Source: Novosphingobium sp. (lineage in GTDB: Bacteria > Pseudomonadota > Alphaproteobacteria > Sphingomonadales > Sphingomonadaceae). Taken from it: a DNA stretch of 34,210 bases. The translations under genes were made by a program, and so were the position numbers. The stretch covers positions 1 through 34,210 of the forward strand of contig JAUYQH010000149.1 of the NCBI GenBank assembly GCA_030697365.1, in the 5' to 3' direction. Positions 9,689 to 19,121 of the stretch are shown in pieces; positions within the stretch are counted from its first letter, which is position 1; the number at the start of each line of letters is the position of its first letter. The notes below the pieces were generated by a model, which was given only the letters and a program-made list of their open reading frames with translations, was not told where the DNA came from and made no database searches.

Positions 9689-11254
9689 ATGAACAAGGAT
9701 TCGACCATGCCCGCCGAACGGCAGGCTACCGGCTACAGCTGGTACGTGCTCGGCGTCCTGGTCGTCGTGTATATCCTCAACTTCATCGACCGCCAGGTGC
9801 TCAGCATCCTTGCCGTCGACATCAAGGCCGACCTCGACCTTACCGACAGCGACATGGGCTTTCTGGGCGGCGCCGCATTTGCGGTGTTTTATGCGCTGTT
9901 CGGCATTCCGCTTGGGAGGCTGGCCGACAACTGGCACCGGGTGCGGCTGCTGAGCGCAGGGCTGGCGCTGTGGTCGCTGATGACCGCGCTGTCGGGATTT
10001 GCCCGCAACCAGCTGGCGCTGTCGTTCGCGCGGATGGGCGTCGGCATCGGCGAGGCGACCGCCAGCCCGACCGCCTATTCGCTGATCTCCGACTATTTCC
10101 CCAAGCGCCAGCGCGCCACCGCGCTCGCGATATACTCGTCGGGGCTATATCTCGGGGGCGGCGTCTCTCTGCTGATCGGCGCGGCAGTGGTCGAAGCCTG
10201 GAATCGCAACTACCCGGGGGGAGGGCCGCTCGGCCTGGTCGGTTGGCAGGCGGCTTTCCTCGCGGTGGGCATCCCCGGATTGGTGGTCGCGCTGTGGGTT
10301 GCGACCCTGCGCGAGCCGCTGCGCGAGGGCGGTTCGACAGGATCACACCGTCCGTTTCGCGAGTTCGTGGCCGACCTTTCAGCGATCGTCCCGCCGTTCA
10401 CGCTGATCGGCGCCTGGCAGCGCGGCCCCGCTGCGCTCGCCATCAACCTGGGCTTCGCCGCAGTAATGATCCTGTTCGCATGGTGGATGATCGGCCTGAC
10501 CGGGAATCTGCCGCAATGGTCGGCGGTGTGCCTGGGCTATTACGCCGTGTTCTCATGGGCATCGACCTTGCGCATGCGCGACCCGGCGACCTATCGGCTG
10601 ATCTGGGGGACTCCGGCATTCCTCTGCACCGCGCTTGGCTATGGGTTGATCTCGCTGGCCGCCTACGCACTGGCATTCTGGTCGGCACCCTATGCCGAAG
10701 TGGTGCTCAAGCTGCCCAAGCAGGAACTGGCGTTCGTGCTCGGCGCAAACGGCGCGGTGGCCGGGTTCCTCGGGGTCATTATCGGCGGCCGGGTCGCCGA
10801 CGCATTGCGCGCCCGCAATCCGGCGGGCCGGATCCTCGTCATCATGTTCGGCGTGGTCGCGCCCGTGGCGCCGATCTGGATCGGTTACACAACCAGCGAC
10901 CCAGTACTGTTCTACGTCATGAACTTCCTGGCCGGGATGTTCGGGGCAGCGGCTCTCGGCGCTGCGGCGGCGACGACCCAGGACCTGGTCCTTCCGCGAA
11001 TGCGCGGGACAGCCACGGCGGCGTTCTTCCTCGCTACCACGCTCGTCGGACTTTCGTTCGGGCCCTACATGGTCGGTCAAATCTCGGACATGACGGGAAC
11101 TATAGTCGATGGCCGCCTGGTCGGCGACCTGCGCACCGGAATTCTCTCGCTTGTCGCGGTCGCGCCAATAGCAGTCGTCCTGCTGGTCTACGCCTATCGC
11201 GCAGTTCCCGCTGCGGAGGCGAGCCTCATCGAACGCTCGGGCGAGGCTGGCTGA
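9689..11254 (+). CDS. Spinster-like MFS transporter
   Basis: A 521-residue inner membrane protein of the major facilitator superfamily. Transmembrane helix 1 carries NFIDRQVLSIL, the signature of the spinster-like branch. The loop between helices 2 and 3 has the MFS motif A variant GIPLGRLADNWHR, and a second such loop GGRVADALR appears in the C-terminal half. A long central hydrophilic loop follows helix 6. The start has a good AGAAGGA ribosome binding site 9-10 nt upstream. Family members export lipids, sugars or aromatic compounds; the substrate here is unknown. Confidence 0.92.
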   Translation: MNKDSTMPAERQATGYSWYVLGVLVVVYILNFIDRQVLSILAVDIKADLDLTDSDMGFLGGAAFAVFYALFGIPLGRLADNWHRVRLLSAGLALWSLMTALSGFARNQLALSFARMGVGIGEATASPTAYSLISDYFPKRQRATALAIYSSGLYLGGGVSLLIGAAVVEAWNRNYPGGGPLGLVGWQAAFLAVGIPGLVVALWVATLREPLREGGSTGSHRPFREFVADLSAIVPPFTLIGAWQRGPAALAINLGFAAVMILFAWWMIGLTGNLPQWSAVCLGYYAVFSWASTLRMRDPATYRLIWGTPAFLCTALGYGLISLAAYALAFWSAPYAEVVLKLPKQELAFVLGANGAVAGFLGVIIGGRVADALRARNPAGRILVIMFGVVAPVAPIWIGYTTSDPVLFYVMNFLAGMFGAAALGAAAATTQDLVLPRMRGTATAAFFLATTLVGLSFGPYMVGQISDMTGTIVDGRLVGDLRTGILSLVAVAPIAVVLLVYAYRAVPAAEASLIERSGEAG

Positions 11255-11454
11255 CGGGCGCGTCCGCTGCGCGCGGCGGCCCGGAAGTTGCCGAAACCAA
11301 CCTGAGGTAAACGCGCGCTCAGGGGCAAGGCCGATCCGTCGGCTCCAGCCGGACCGACTTGGACCTCGGCGTTGCTGGTCTGGGCCAGGTTCAGTTGGGC
11401 CGGGCAAACGCCCACCGGGTCCCATAAGCTGCGTGCTCACCTGAGCTTGCTACG

Positions 11455-11484
11455 AAAAAGGGGGCCGGATTGCTCCGGCCCCCC
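11455..11484 (-). terminator. Intrinsic terminator of the OmpA gene
   Basis: Read on the minus strand this is a GC-only stem (GGGGGCCGGA, 11460-11469, pairing with 11474-11483) with a 4-nt loop, followed at once by CTTTTT. It begins 43 nt after the ompA-like stop. The 200 bp between it and the MFS gene (11255-11454) hold no feature I can support. Confidence 0.88.
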
Positions 11485-11526
11485 AAATTCGTTTCGACCC
11501 CATACGTTCGATGGGGGTCGAGAAGC

Positions 11527-12645
11527 TTACATGCCCGAACCCGGACCGTAAGTGATCTCGACGCGGCGGTTCTGCAGTTCGCGAACCCCGTCGGCGGTCG
11601 GCACACGCGGCTGGCTTTCGCCGAACGCCTGGCCAGTGATGTTGCCATCGGGTATCCCGCGCGAACCGAGGTACCCGCGAACCGAACCGTTGCGACGCTC
11701 GGCCAGACCCATGTTGTACTGGGTCGAACCCGAACGGTCGGTGTGACCCGCGAGCATGATCGGAACGCTGGCGCAATTGCCATACGCGCTGACCGCGTTG
11801 TCGAGGATCGTCGCCGCTTCGGGCGTGATGTCCGACTTATCCCAGTCGAAGAACACGATGTACGGACCCTTGTTGCACACCGGCTGCACAATCGGAGGCG
11901 GCGGGGGCGGCGGAGGCGGCGGAGGCGGCGGGGCCGCTACGACCGGCTCGGGCATCGGCTCGGCGCCACCGAAGTTGTAGGTCAGCGTGCCCAGCAGGCT
12001 GTGCGACCGCCACCGGGATTCGGCATCGCGGCCCCTGCTGTCGATGAGATCGACGCCGTCGGCGTTGAAGAAGCGATACTTGATGCCCGCATCCCAGTTA
12101 TCCGAAATCGGCGCGCGAACGCCCGCGATTGCCTGCCAGGCAAAGCCGGTGTCCGAATCGTTGACAAATCCCGGTCCGGTCGAATTGACCGACACATCGG
12201 CCTTGACCCGGGCAACGCCGACGCCACCGCCGACAAAGCCCTGAAGGCCATCGTCGTCGCCGAAATCAAGCATGCCGTTGACCATGAACGACAGGGCTGT
12301 GGCGTCGCCACCAGCGACGTCATACGCTCCCGGCCCGGCATTGCTGTTGCCAACCGTGGCGATCGTGCCGGAATTGACGGTCAGCGTATCGACGCTGGCA
12401 CCGCGATAGCCGGCTTCGGCCTCGAGGCGGAAGCCGCCGAAATCGTAACCGACGATCCCGCCGAAGTCGTAGCCAACGTCGGAATCGACACTGACCGCAT
12501 TGTTGTTGGCGCCAACGTCGTAGTCCATGTCTTCGAGGATCATTACACCCCCGTCGAGCTCGACATACCACTGGTTATCGCGCGCGAGCGATGGCGTAGC
12601 CAGCGCAGTCGACGCCATGGCCAAGCCTATGACTAATTTCCGCAT
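11527..12645 (-). CDS. OmpA-family outer membrane protein
   Basis: A 372-residue protein. A signal peptide (MRKLVIGLAMASTALATPSLA, cleavage after about residue 21) precedes an OmpA-like eight-stranded beta-barrel (about 25-225) with Gly/Asp-rich loops. Then come a linker of 13 consecutive prolines (about 239-251) and a C-terminal OmpA peptidoglycan-binding domain (about 262-366) with FDWDKSDIT, GHTDRSGS and the NRRVEI end motif. The protein anchors the outer membrane to peptidoglycan. The ATG at 12645 has GGGGA upstream, and upstream in-frame codons lack protein character. It has its own promoter region and terminator, so it is monocistronic. Confidence 0.95.
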   Translation of the reverse strand: MRKLVIGLAMASTALATPSLARDNQWYVELDGGVMILEDMDYDVGANNNAVSVDSDVGYDFGGIVGYDFGGFRLEAEAGYRGASVDTLTVNSGTIATVGNSNAGPGAYDVAGGDATALSFMVNGMLDFGDDDGLQGFVGGGVGVARVKADVSVNSTGPGFVNDSDTGFAWQAIAGVRAPISDNWDAGIKYRFFNADGVDLIDSRGRDAESRWRSHSLLGTLTYNFGGAEPMPEPVVAAPPPPPPPPPPPPPIVQPVCNKGPYIVFFDWDKSDITPEAATILDNAVSAYGNCASVPIMLAGHTDRSGSTQYNMGLAERRNGSVRGYLGSRGIPDGNITGQAFGESQPRVPTADGVRELQNRRVEITYGPGSGM

Positions 12646-12837
12646 TATCGTTTCCCCTTTTACAATCGAAATGCCACGTTTCGGCGATTTATCTATCGGT
12701 GATGCCACCGCGGTGCAAGCGGGCAATATTCGACACCTGTTGCAACAATGCCACGATTGCGCGTGGCATCGGCGCAAAGCGATGCGGAAAACTCCCTCAT
12801 GTTCCGCCCAAATGCGCGATGGCGGCGATTGTTCCCA
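12646..12837 (-). promoter_or_regulatory. Upstream region of the OmpA gene with palindromes
   Basis: On the minus strand a -35-like TTGCAC (12718-12713) and a -10-like TAGATA (12695-12690) are 17 bp apart, which would give a leader of about 40 nt. Upstream of it lie the perfect palindrome TGTTGCAACA (12739-12748) and an 8-bp inverted repeat ATGCCACG/CGTGGCAT (12748-12755 and 12762-12769). These could be operators. The hairpin has no T-tract, so it is not a convincing terminator for the GTA operon ending at 12838. Confidence 0.35.
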
Positions 12838-13296
12838 TCAAATCGTTGCAAGGATTCCAGCGGCTATCAGCTTTTCCACGATGCTGGCGATCGCGGTTCG
12901 CGCCTCCTGATCGATGGTTGTGCCGCCGACCGGCGTTGCAGGAGCGACACAGCGTTGCCATGCGTTGGTGTAATGGCGAAAGCCCGGGCTGGATTTGTCA
13001 TAGACACGCAACCCGGTTCGCGCGGCAACGAAACGCCAGCCGCCCGAGGTGAAACCCGCGATTGCAGCAGCGTGACCCGCGAACGCGCCGGTGGGATTGG
13101 CTCCGACCAGCCAGGCCTGCCCCGCCAGCGGATTGGCCGGTGGGACAGCGACCTCCCCCTCGACGGTGCAATGCAGGACCAGATCGGTGCGAAGCAGGGC
13201 CTCGTTGACCGTGAATTCCTTCTGCGATTGCCCCGCGAACAGCAGCGGTAGCGCCAGCCGCGGGGTCGTGCTGTCGAAGGTGATGGGGTCGCTCAT
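12838..13296 (-). CDS. DUF2793 protein, GTA-associated tail component
   Basis: A 152-residue protein with the DUF2793 N-terminus LALPLLFAGQSQKEFTVNEAL at about 14-34. The domain is found at the ends of alphaproteobacterial GTA and phage tail modules. Its role is unproven; a fibre or tail-tip accessory role is inferred from position. AGGAG precedes the ATG at 13296. It is the last gene of the GTA operon, 25 nt after the host-specificity gene. The C-terminal 30 residues (TTIDQEARTAIASIVEKLIA) look helical and might mediate oligomerisation. Confidence 0.87.
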   Translation of the reverse strand: MSDPITFDSTTPRLALPLLFAGQSQKEFTVNEALLRTDLVLHCTVEGEVAVPPANPLAGQAWLVGANPTGAFAGHAAAIAGFTSGGWRFVAARTGLRVYDKSSPGFRHYTNAWQRCVAPATPVGGTTIDQEARTAIASIVEKLIAAGILATI

Positions 13297-13321
13297 GGTT
13301 CATGATCTCCTGAAAAATGGA

Positions 13322-15517
13322 TCAGTTCAGCGTGCCGAGAAGCAGCGCGGGAGAGAGGCCTGCATCACCGCGCTGGGCAACCGCGAACAACGCGCCGGGC
13401 GCCATGGTTCGCAGCGTTGCCCCGCTTGCCGCATCGATACGGAGCAACGGTTCGGCGGCGATCCACTGGGCGATCGGTGCGGCTGCGGGGCCGAGGGTAA
13501 CCAGATAGCTCTCGGCCTGCTCGACGAGGGGCGTATCCACGCCGTCGAGCCACAGCCAGGCACCGCGTGCGCGCCTTATCCAGCGCAGTTCGAGCGAACC
13601 GTCGTTGCGCGCTTCGAGCGTCCCGTGAACCGGCGACAGCGGACGAAGGCTTGCGCCCGGCAAGGCGATGGCCGCGATTACCGGCTCGGCGTCGGCAAGC
13701 CCGGTTGCGGCGATCCGGGCGTAAGCGGTGTCGCCGACAGTCGCCGGATCGAGGGGAACGAGCGTGTCGTCGAGAAGCACGAAGCTCTCTCCCGGTCCGT
13801 GGCCCGGTATCGCCCATTCGGTACCGCCGCGCCCGCGCAGCAGGCCCGTCAGGCGCCAGCGCGATTGGCCGAGGCTTTGAACACGGGCGAACTGGATCAA
13901 TTCCCTGCCGAGCAGCGCGCGGTTCGCGCCCGTAGCGAGTTGCGCGAGCGAAGCGCCGGCCAGCGCCAGATCGGGCGCGACGAGTTCGATCTCCACCGCA
14001 TTCAACCAATCGAGAACGAGCGGCGCAGCCGGCGCCAGCGGCGCGAGCGCCGTCCCCAGTGTCGCGCGGTTGCGCCCGGTGCCCCCCAGCGGGATCAGGC
14101 TGCCGTCGGGCCGGACCACGAACAGCGCCGCGCCGGACCAGCCTGACCCGGCCGCGCTTGCCGCCGCGAACAGGGAAATCGCGCCGCTGGCGCCGATGCC
14201 GTCCCAGGGAAGCTCGAACGCGGCGAGCCGGGTGGGCTGCGCGGCGCGGTCGGAGGGCAGGTTGGCCCGCCCGGGATCGGCCGCGCCGGTGATGGTCCGC
14301 GACGAACCGGCATGGCGGCCCAAGCCGAGCTCGATCCCCGTACCGTCGAACTCCCAGCTTTCGACCAGCCAGCGCCCGGCCAGGCCGGGGACCACAACCT
14401 GCCTCCCGGGGGCGCTGCGCAGATCGGCCTGGCCGACGCGATAGCTGGCGATCTCGCGCGGGCGCGCCGCTTCGTGCGCGGTACGGTCGGCATAGGTCCG
14501 CGCGCCCGCTGCATCGAGCGCCGCCGGGAAATCCAGCGTCGAGGGCTGTCCGGCAAAGCTCTGCCCGCGGGCGCGCTGCAGCCCCGGCTGATAGTCGCGG
14601 TCGACGTCATAATACCGCACCGCGGCATCGAGCCGCACCGCCTTCCGCTCGCGCCGATGGGAAAGCCCGGCGCGGGGCGCGCCATCGGGACCGTCGGACA
14701 CGGCCAGCGCTTCTGGCAGAACGAAGGGAAGCTGCGTATCGCCCAGAACGGGCTTGAGCGTGAGCGTCTGGCCCTGGCTGGTGCAGGCAAGCGGGACTGC
14801 CTCGCCGATCGCTTCGACCAGCGCCGCCATGCTGCCGCTTTCCACCGAATACCCCAGTACCCCATCGGCGGTACCGGAGACCGCAACGCCGGGAATCGCG
14901 TCGCGCAGGATCTGGGTAAGTGTGACCGAGCCGTCGTCGGCGAAGACCTCGAAAGTCAGCGAAGGGATGCGGTTGCCGAAGTCGGCGAGCGCGAGGTTCT
15001 CGAACACCGCATAGGCCATTCCCCTGAACGCGGGGCAGCGCGTGGGGCCCTCGGCCGCGGCGATCAGCGGATCGCAGGCCTGGTCGCCCTGGCCGGTATG
15101 GATGCGCAATTCACCACCCGCCTTGAGGTCGTCGGCGGCGCCGCGCAGCAAGTTGCCGTCGGCCCAGATCCGTCCGACCCTGCGGATCGGGCGGCTCGCC
15201 AGCGCCACCGCGAAGCTGGCGCTGTAGGTATAAGTGACGACCTTTGGCTTGCCCTTGCCCCCGCCCGACTTCTCGCGGCTCTCCCTGAGTTCTGTCGCCC
15301 AGATCACGCTGCCCGCGACGCGCATCCGGCCGTAGAGGCGCGGGATCGGTGCGCCGTAGCTCGAGGTCTGGACCGAAAGTTCCTTGAGGCGAGGTCCCTT
15401 GCGCGTCGGCGATCCGATGATCGCCATATCGATCTGCTGGCCGATCAGCGAGCCGATCGCGCCACCGATCGGCCCGCCGAGCACGGTGCCGACCGTCGAG
15501 AGAATCAGCGTTGCCAT
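13322..15517 (-). CDS. GTA tail tip / host-specificity protein (gp15-like)
   Basis: A 731-residue protein matching the C-terminal phage-tail part of RcGTA gp15. The N-terminus has a glycine-rich hydrophobic segment (STVGTVLGGPIGGAIGSLIG, about 6-25) and the conserved SYGAPIPRLYGRMRVAG and KPKVVTYTYSASFAVAL stretches, as in baseplate-hub/tip proteins of phage tails. RcGTA gp15 is about 1300 residues because it also carries a TIM-barrel domain. That domain is absent here, and the DUF2460 protein of this cluster is correspondingly enlarged. It lies directly behind the NlpC/P60 gene with a 6-nt gap. Confidence 0.88.
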   Translation of the reverse strand: MATLILSTVGTVLGGPIGGAIGSLIGQQIDMAIIGSPTRKGPRLKELSVQTSSYGAPIPRLYGRMRVAGSVIWATELRESREKSGGGKGKPKVVTYTYSASFAVALASRPIRRVGRIWADGNLLRGAADDLKAGGELRIHTGQGDQACDPLIAAAEGPTRCPAFRGMAYAVFENLALADFGNRIPSLTFEVFADDGSVTLTQILRDAIPGVAVSGTADGVLGYSVESGSMAALVEAIGEAVPLACTSQGQTLTLKPVLGDTQLPFVLPEALAVSDGPDGAPRAGLSHRRERKAVRLDAAVRYYDVDRDYQPGLQRARGQSFAGQPSTLDFPAALDAAGARTYADRTAHEAARPREIASYRVGQADLRSAPGRQVVVPGLAGRWLVESWEFDGTGIELGLGRHAGSSRTITGAADPGRANLPSDRAAQPTRLAAFELPWDGIGASGAISLFAAASAAGSGWSGAALFVVRPDGSLIPLGGTGRNRATLGTALAPLAPAAPLVLDWLNAVEIELVAPDLALAGASLAQLATGANRALLGRELIQFARVQSLGQSRWRLTGLLRGRGGTEWAIPGHGPGESFVLLDDTLVPLDPATVGDTAYARIAATGLADAEPVIAAIALPGASLRPLSPVHGTLEARNDGSLELRWIRRARGAWLWLDGVDTPLVEQAESYLVTLGPAAAPIAQWIAAEPLLRIDAASGATLRTMAPGALFAVAQRGDAGLSPALLLGTLN

Positions 15518-15523
15518 TGTGGT

Positions 15524-15946
15524 TCAGCCCTTTGCTGTCAGGCGCCAGCGCGCGATCGGCACGCCCGGAAGGGGCGGGCGCTCGATAACCACCCGGCCAA
15601 GCCCCGCATGGGCGTGGACGAAGCGCCCGCCGACGATGACGATCGCGAGGTGCGCCTGGATCGCGCTGAGGCGGAGGAGGATGAGGTCGCCGGTCTCGCT
15701 CGGGGCAAGGGTATCGCAGCGGGCAAAGCCGTTGCGCTCGGCGAAACCGAGCAAAGGGGCGACCGACAGCGCGCGCAGGGCATAGCCTTCGGGCGCCACC
15801 ACGGCGCGCCCGCAGCGGTCGAGCGCGACCGCCACCAGTCCGACGCAATCGAGCCCGATTGCCGCATCGCGCCCGTGAAGCCGGAACGGCGCGCCGCACA
15901 GCCCCGCCGCGGCGGCGGCAAAGGCGGCGCGCGGATTGGTGCTCAT
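15524..15946 (-). CDS. NlpC/P60 cell-wall peptidase of the GTA tail (gp14-like)
   Basis: A 140-residue NlpC/P60-fold hydrolase. The catalytic Cys is C34 in GLDCVGLV, and the catalytic His is in the HAHAGLGRV segment (about 111-119). GTA and phage tails use such enzymes to open peptidoglycan during DNA entry. The ATG at 15946 overlaps the DUF2163 stop by 4 nt. A longer in-frame extension to 17059 exists but is antisense-like Arg-rich sequence inside the DUF2163 gene, so it is rejected. Confidence 0.92.
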   Translation of the reverse strand: MSTNPRAAFAAAAAGLCGAPFRLHGRDAAIGLDCVGLVAVALDRCGRAVVAPEGYALRALSVAPLLGFAERNGFARCDTLAPSETGDLILLRLSAIQAHLAIVIVGGRFVHAHAGLGRVVIERPPLPGVPIARWRLTAKG

Positions 15947-16761
15947 CCCGCGGGGTTGCCGAAGCGGGTCAGCAGATCGTTGCCGGGCAGGAACGGCTCG
16001 CCCTGGAAGTTGATCGCGTTGGCGAACCGCATGGCGCACGTTTCCAGCGTGTGATCGCAGCCTTCGCTCACCAGCACGCGCGTCGGGGGAACGGCGGAAG
16101 GCGGCCTGCGGTCGAGGATCAGCCTGGCGCCGTCGAGACCGACGATCCCCGCGGAGAGGCCCGACTGCGGTCCATCGACCCAGCGCAGCTCTCCCCACAA
16201 CAGCAGGTCGGGCCCGGGTCCGCCCGCCAGCAGCACCGCGCCGGCTTCGGCATCGCTTTCCACGACCACTGCTTCGCGCGTGAACCGTGCCGCCGAGAGC
16301 GTGCAGCCCGTCCCGCAGAATGCGGCGCGGCAGGTGGGAGCGGTGCGCGGCACCAGCTCGCGCTCGAGCGCGGCCTTGGCCGACAGCAGCTCGGCGGTGA
16401 AGCGCTCGCCCTGTTCGCCGACGCTGCCGATCGTGCCCGCAAACAGCACCTCGCTCTCGCCGGTTTCCCAATCGACCAGACCGACCCGCACCGCGGCCCC
16501 ATCGAAGCGGCCCGCGGCAAGATCCTCGGCGCGGATCGCGGCGTGATCGAGCGCGCCCTGCATCTCGGCGCTGTCGGGTTCGACCGCAATCGTCCGGCGG
16601 ATTGCCGATGGCACCATCCCCGGCGCGGCCTGGTGGAGCAGTCCGCCGAACCACAAGTCGCGATCGTGACTGGTGAAGCCCAGCGCCACCCCGTCGCGGC
16701 GCTCGACCCGCCAGAACGTGGAGACCGTTTCGAGCGGTCGGGCAAACCACACGCGGCTCAT
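15943..16761 (-). CDS. DUF2163 GTA baseplate protein (gp13-like)
   Basis: A 272-residue protein with the two halves seen in DUF2163 proteins. The N-terminal half contains RRDGVALGFTSHDRDL (21-36). The C-terminal half has clustered cysteines (C144, C149, C153, C235, C242), including CRAAFCGTGC and EGCDHTLETCAMRFANAINFQG. In RcGTA gp13 is a tail/baseplate component with an iron-sulfur-like cysteine cluster, and the cysteine pattern here is intact. Both ends overlap neighbours by 4 nt (DUF2460 upstream, NlpC/P60 downstream), so stoichiometry is probably set by coupled translation. Confidence 0.92.
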   Translation of the reverse strand: MSRVWFARPLETVSTFWRVERRDGVALGFTSHDRDLWFGGLLHQAAPGMVPSAIRRTIAVEPDSAEMQGALDHAAIRAEDLAAGRFDGAAVRVGLVDWETGESEVLFAGTIGSVGEQGERFTAELLSAKAALERELVPRTAPTCRAAFCGTGCTLSAARFTREAVVVESDAEAGAVLLAGGPGPDLLLWGELRWVDGPQSGLSAGIVGLDGARLILDRRPPSAVPPTRVLVSEGCDHTLETCAMRFANAINFQGEPFLPGNDLLTRFGNPAG

Positions 16762-19100
16762 GCCGCCTCGCGGATTTCGAGCAGCGGCACGCTCGGCGCC
16801 TCGCCCGCGGCGATCCCCGCGCCCGAAATGTCGAGCCGGTCTTCGGCAAAACGCACCGGTACGTCGAACAGGAACCCGGCGCGGACTTCGACGCCCGCGG
16901 CGGGCGCGATGGCGAAGCGGATGGTCCCGCCGGGCTCGAGCGTCCAGCCGGTCGTGATTTCGCTGGCGCCCAGCGCAATGCGAACGCTGGCTGCGGCGGG
17001 CCGGGTGATCGGCCTGACCTGGGCTTCGGCACCCGCGCCATAGCGCTTGGCGAGCGCAAACGTCGCGGCGAGCCCGTCGCCGATGCCGAGCAGCTGGTCG
17101 GCGGGCGCGGGCGTGCCGGTCATTCCGCGCGAGCTGAAGTCCGCCGGATCGCGCAGCCGAAACCCGCGCGCCTGGCCGCGTCGTGCTCTGAAGAACGCGA
17201 TCAGCGCGCCGAGATCGGCTTCGGAGCGCACCCCCGGCCCCACGTCGAAGCGCAACCGCGCGTCGGACCACAGCGCATTGCGGCGCTCGTGGCCCGAGGC
17301 GGTGATCGTCACCGCCGTCGAGAACTCGGGCGCGACCACGGCGTCGAGCCCCAGCGGCAGCGGAAACGGCACGTCGTCGAAGGCTTGCATCGCATCATCC
17401 TCGGATGGGCTGGCGGGGAGGCGGACAAAGCCGTCGCGGCAGACTTGCGGCAGCGCCCAGACGAAAGTTTCGGCCACGCCGCGCGCCCGCGCCTCGTCGA
17501 TCGCGGCATCGATCCGCCGCCAGCCCGGGCCCGTATCGGCGCCCAGCACGAAGCCCGAGATGTAGTGCTGGCGCGCCGCCGGATAGCCGAGCCGGGCGAC
17601 CGCTTCGGCCACCCCGGCGCGGTGCAGCGCCTCGGCGCCGCCGGTGACCCAATCGTAAGCCTCGAGCTGGAGCGTATCGAACGCCGGATCGGCCCAGCCG
17701 AGCGGGAGGTTGGCGCGCTTGGCCTCGGGCATCGCCGGATCGGACACCGTCGGCAAATAGGCGAGCAGCAGCATCTCGGCCCCCGCCGCGCCGGCTTCGG
17801 CGCGCACCGCCGCGGTCAGCGCCGCGCTCGATTGCGCGAGCGACGCCCCCGCCTGGTCGAGCAGCGCAGTCTGCGCGGGGCTGAGCGGCTGACGAAGATC
17901 GGTGATGACCACGGGATTTCCGCCGAACGCCGTCCGCGCCGCATCGTCGTAGCAGCAGATGCGTCCGTCGGCGGTCACCCACCACCAGGGTTCGCCCAGC
18001 TGGAATCGGACGGGCAGACCCGCTTCCTTCTGCAACGCCACGAATGCGCGTGCGACCTTTTGCACCCAGCCCATGGCGTCGCCATTGGCGGGCGAGAGCA
18101 GCGCCGATGGCGGCACCCAGCCGGTCCGCGCCGGATCGCCCGCAATATCGCGTTGCTGCCACGCGGGCGGGCAATGCTGCGCGAGCAACTCATAGCTGAG
18201 CGAGGCGATCACGCTGTACCCACGCCCCGCCGCTTCGGCGAAAAACGCACGGTGCCATGCAGCGCTAGCGATGTTGAGCGCAGGCTGCGCCGGATCGACC
18301 GCGTATCCGCCGCCGCCATCGCTGTAGAGCCGCATGAAATGGCTCATCCCGACGTAGTGGTTGATGCTCCTGCGATAGCCGAGCCCGCGGATCGTGCGCA
18401 GCAGCCGCGCCGGAGTCTGGTTATAGGCGTCGTCGTAGCCGGTCGCCATGCCCACCCCATGCGGGGGGGCCATCACGTCGCCGATCGCCAGCATCGCGCG
18501 CGATCCCTCGCAGCGGATCGTCGAAAGCTCGGCCCAGCCCTCCACCGGAGCGGCGAGCGGCGCGGCGCTCGCCGGATCATGCCCCGGCGCGACGAGGCTG
18601 ATGAACATCCGGTCGATGTCGGCGGGATGGACTGGATCGGCTTCGCCCGGCAGAACGAATCCGCCGGCGAGATTGGAGAACCTCAACTCGACTTGAGCAT
18701 CTGTCGATGTCCCTTGCGCATAATTCCACAACCGCACGTACCACGCCCGCGGCGCGCCCGCGGCATTGCGGCCTTCGATCGTCAGCGTCGGGCCGTTGAC
18801 CGCATCGAGCGCCAGTACTCCCGCGGAGCGCCACCGAAAGGCCAGCACCGTGTGCGAGTAATCGCGGTCGGTGTCGTAGCGCAGCAGCGGATGGTCCCAG
18901 CGGTCGGCGCTCTCCCAGATGATCCCGGTCAGATCGTTGCGGCGCAGGAACACCGCATCGATGCGCAAGGCATCGGGCGCCGGGGTGGTCGCCGCGGCCA
19001 TCATCGGGCGCGGGAAATCGACCGTCCAGAACCGCGGGTCGAACCGCTGGATGAAGGCCGACGTCTGCGCGGTGCGCTTGTCGGCGAGCCAGAAGGGCAT
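16758..19100 (-). CDS. DUF2460 GTA tail protein with large N-terminal sheath/TIM-barrel-like part
   Basis: A 780-residue protein. Only the last about 207 residues (from FDDVPFPLPLG, about 574-780) are the DUF2460 domain, which alone makes up RcGTA gp12. Residues 1-200 (PFWLADKRTAQTSAFIQRF onward) resemble the N-terminal domain of non-contractile tail sheath proteins. Residues about 200-560 have Trp-rich alpha/beta features (FQLGEPWWWVTADGR, LQLEAYDWVTGG, ISGFVLGADTGPGW) consistent with a glycosidase-like TIM barrel. The ATG at 19100 has GGAGG five bases upstream. The domain names beyond DUF2460 are from memory and less certain. Confidence 0.85.
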   Translation of the reverse strand: MPFWLADKRTAQTSAFIQRFDPRFWTVDFPRPMMAAATTPAPDALRIDAVFLRRNDLTGIIWESADRWDHPLLRYDTDRDYSHTVLAFRWRSAGVLALDAVNGPTLTIEGRNAAGAPRAWYVRLWNYAQGTSTDAQVELRFSNLAGGFVLPGEADPVHPADIDRMFISLVAPGHDPASAAPLAAPVEGWAELSTIRCEGSRAMLAIGDVMAPPHGVGMATGYDDAYNQTPARLLRTIRGLGYRRSINHYVGMSHFMRLYSDGGGGYAVDPAQPALNIASAAWHRAFFAEAAGRGYSVIASLSYELLAQHCPPAWQQRDIAGDPARTGWVPPSALLSPANGDAMGWVQKVARAFVALQKEAGLPVRFQLGEPWWWVTADGRICCYDDAARTAFGGNPVVITDLRQPLSPAQTALLDQAGASLAQSSAALTAAVRAEAGAAGAEMLLLAYLPTVSDPAMPEAKRANLPLGWADPAFDTLQLEAYDWVTGGAEALHRAGVAEAVARLGYPAARQHYISGFVLGADTGPGWRRIDAAIDEARARGVAETFVWALPQVCRDGFVRLPASPSEDDAMQAFDDVPFPLPLGLDAVVAPEFSTAVTITASGHERRNALWSDARLRFDVGPGVRSEADLGALIAFFRARRGQARGFRLRDPADFSSRGMTGTPAPADQLLGIGDGLAATFALAKRYGAGAEAQVRPITRPAAASVRIALGASEITTGWTLEPGGTIRFAIAPAAGVEVRAGFLFDVPVRFAEDRLDISGAGIAAGEAPSVPLLEIREAA

Positions 19101-19121
19101 GGGGACCTCCGTTTTCAATCT

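Noticed and set aside
11255..11454. Possible small gene between the MFS gene and the OmpA terminator
   Set aside because: The frames read through are out-of-frame tails of the neighbouring genes, with no Shine-Dalgarno or protein-like composition.
15947..17059. N-terminal extension of the NlpC/P60 frame by about 370 codons
   Set aside because: It is an alternate frame of the DUF2163 and DUF2460 genes, Arg/Gly-rich, and the 4-nt overlap start at 15946 gives the normal family length.
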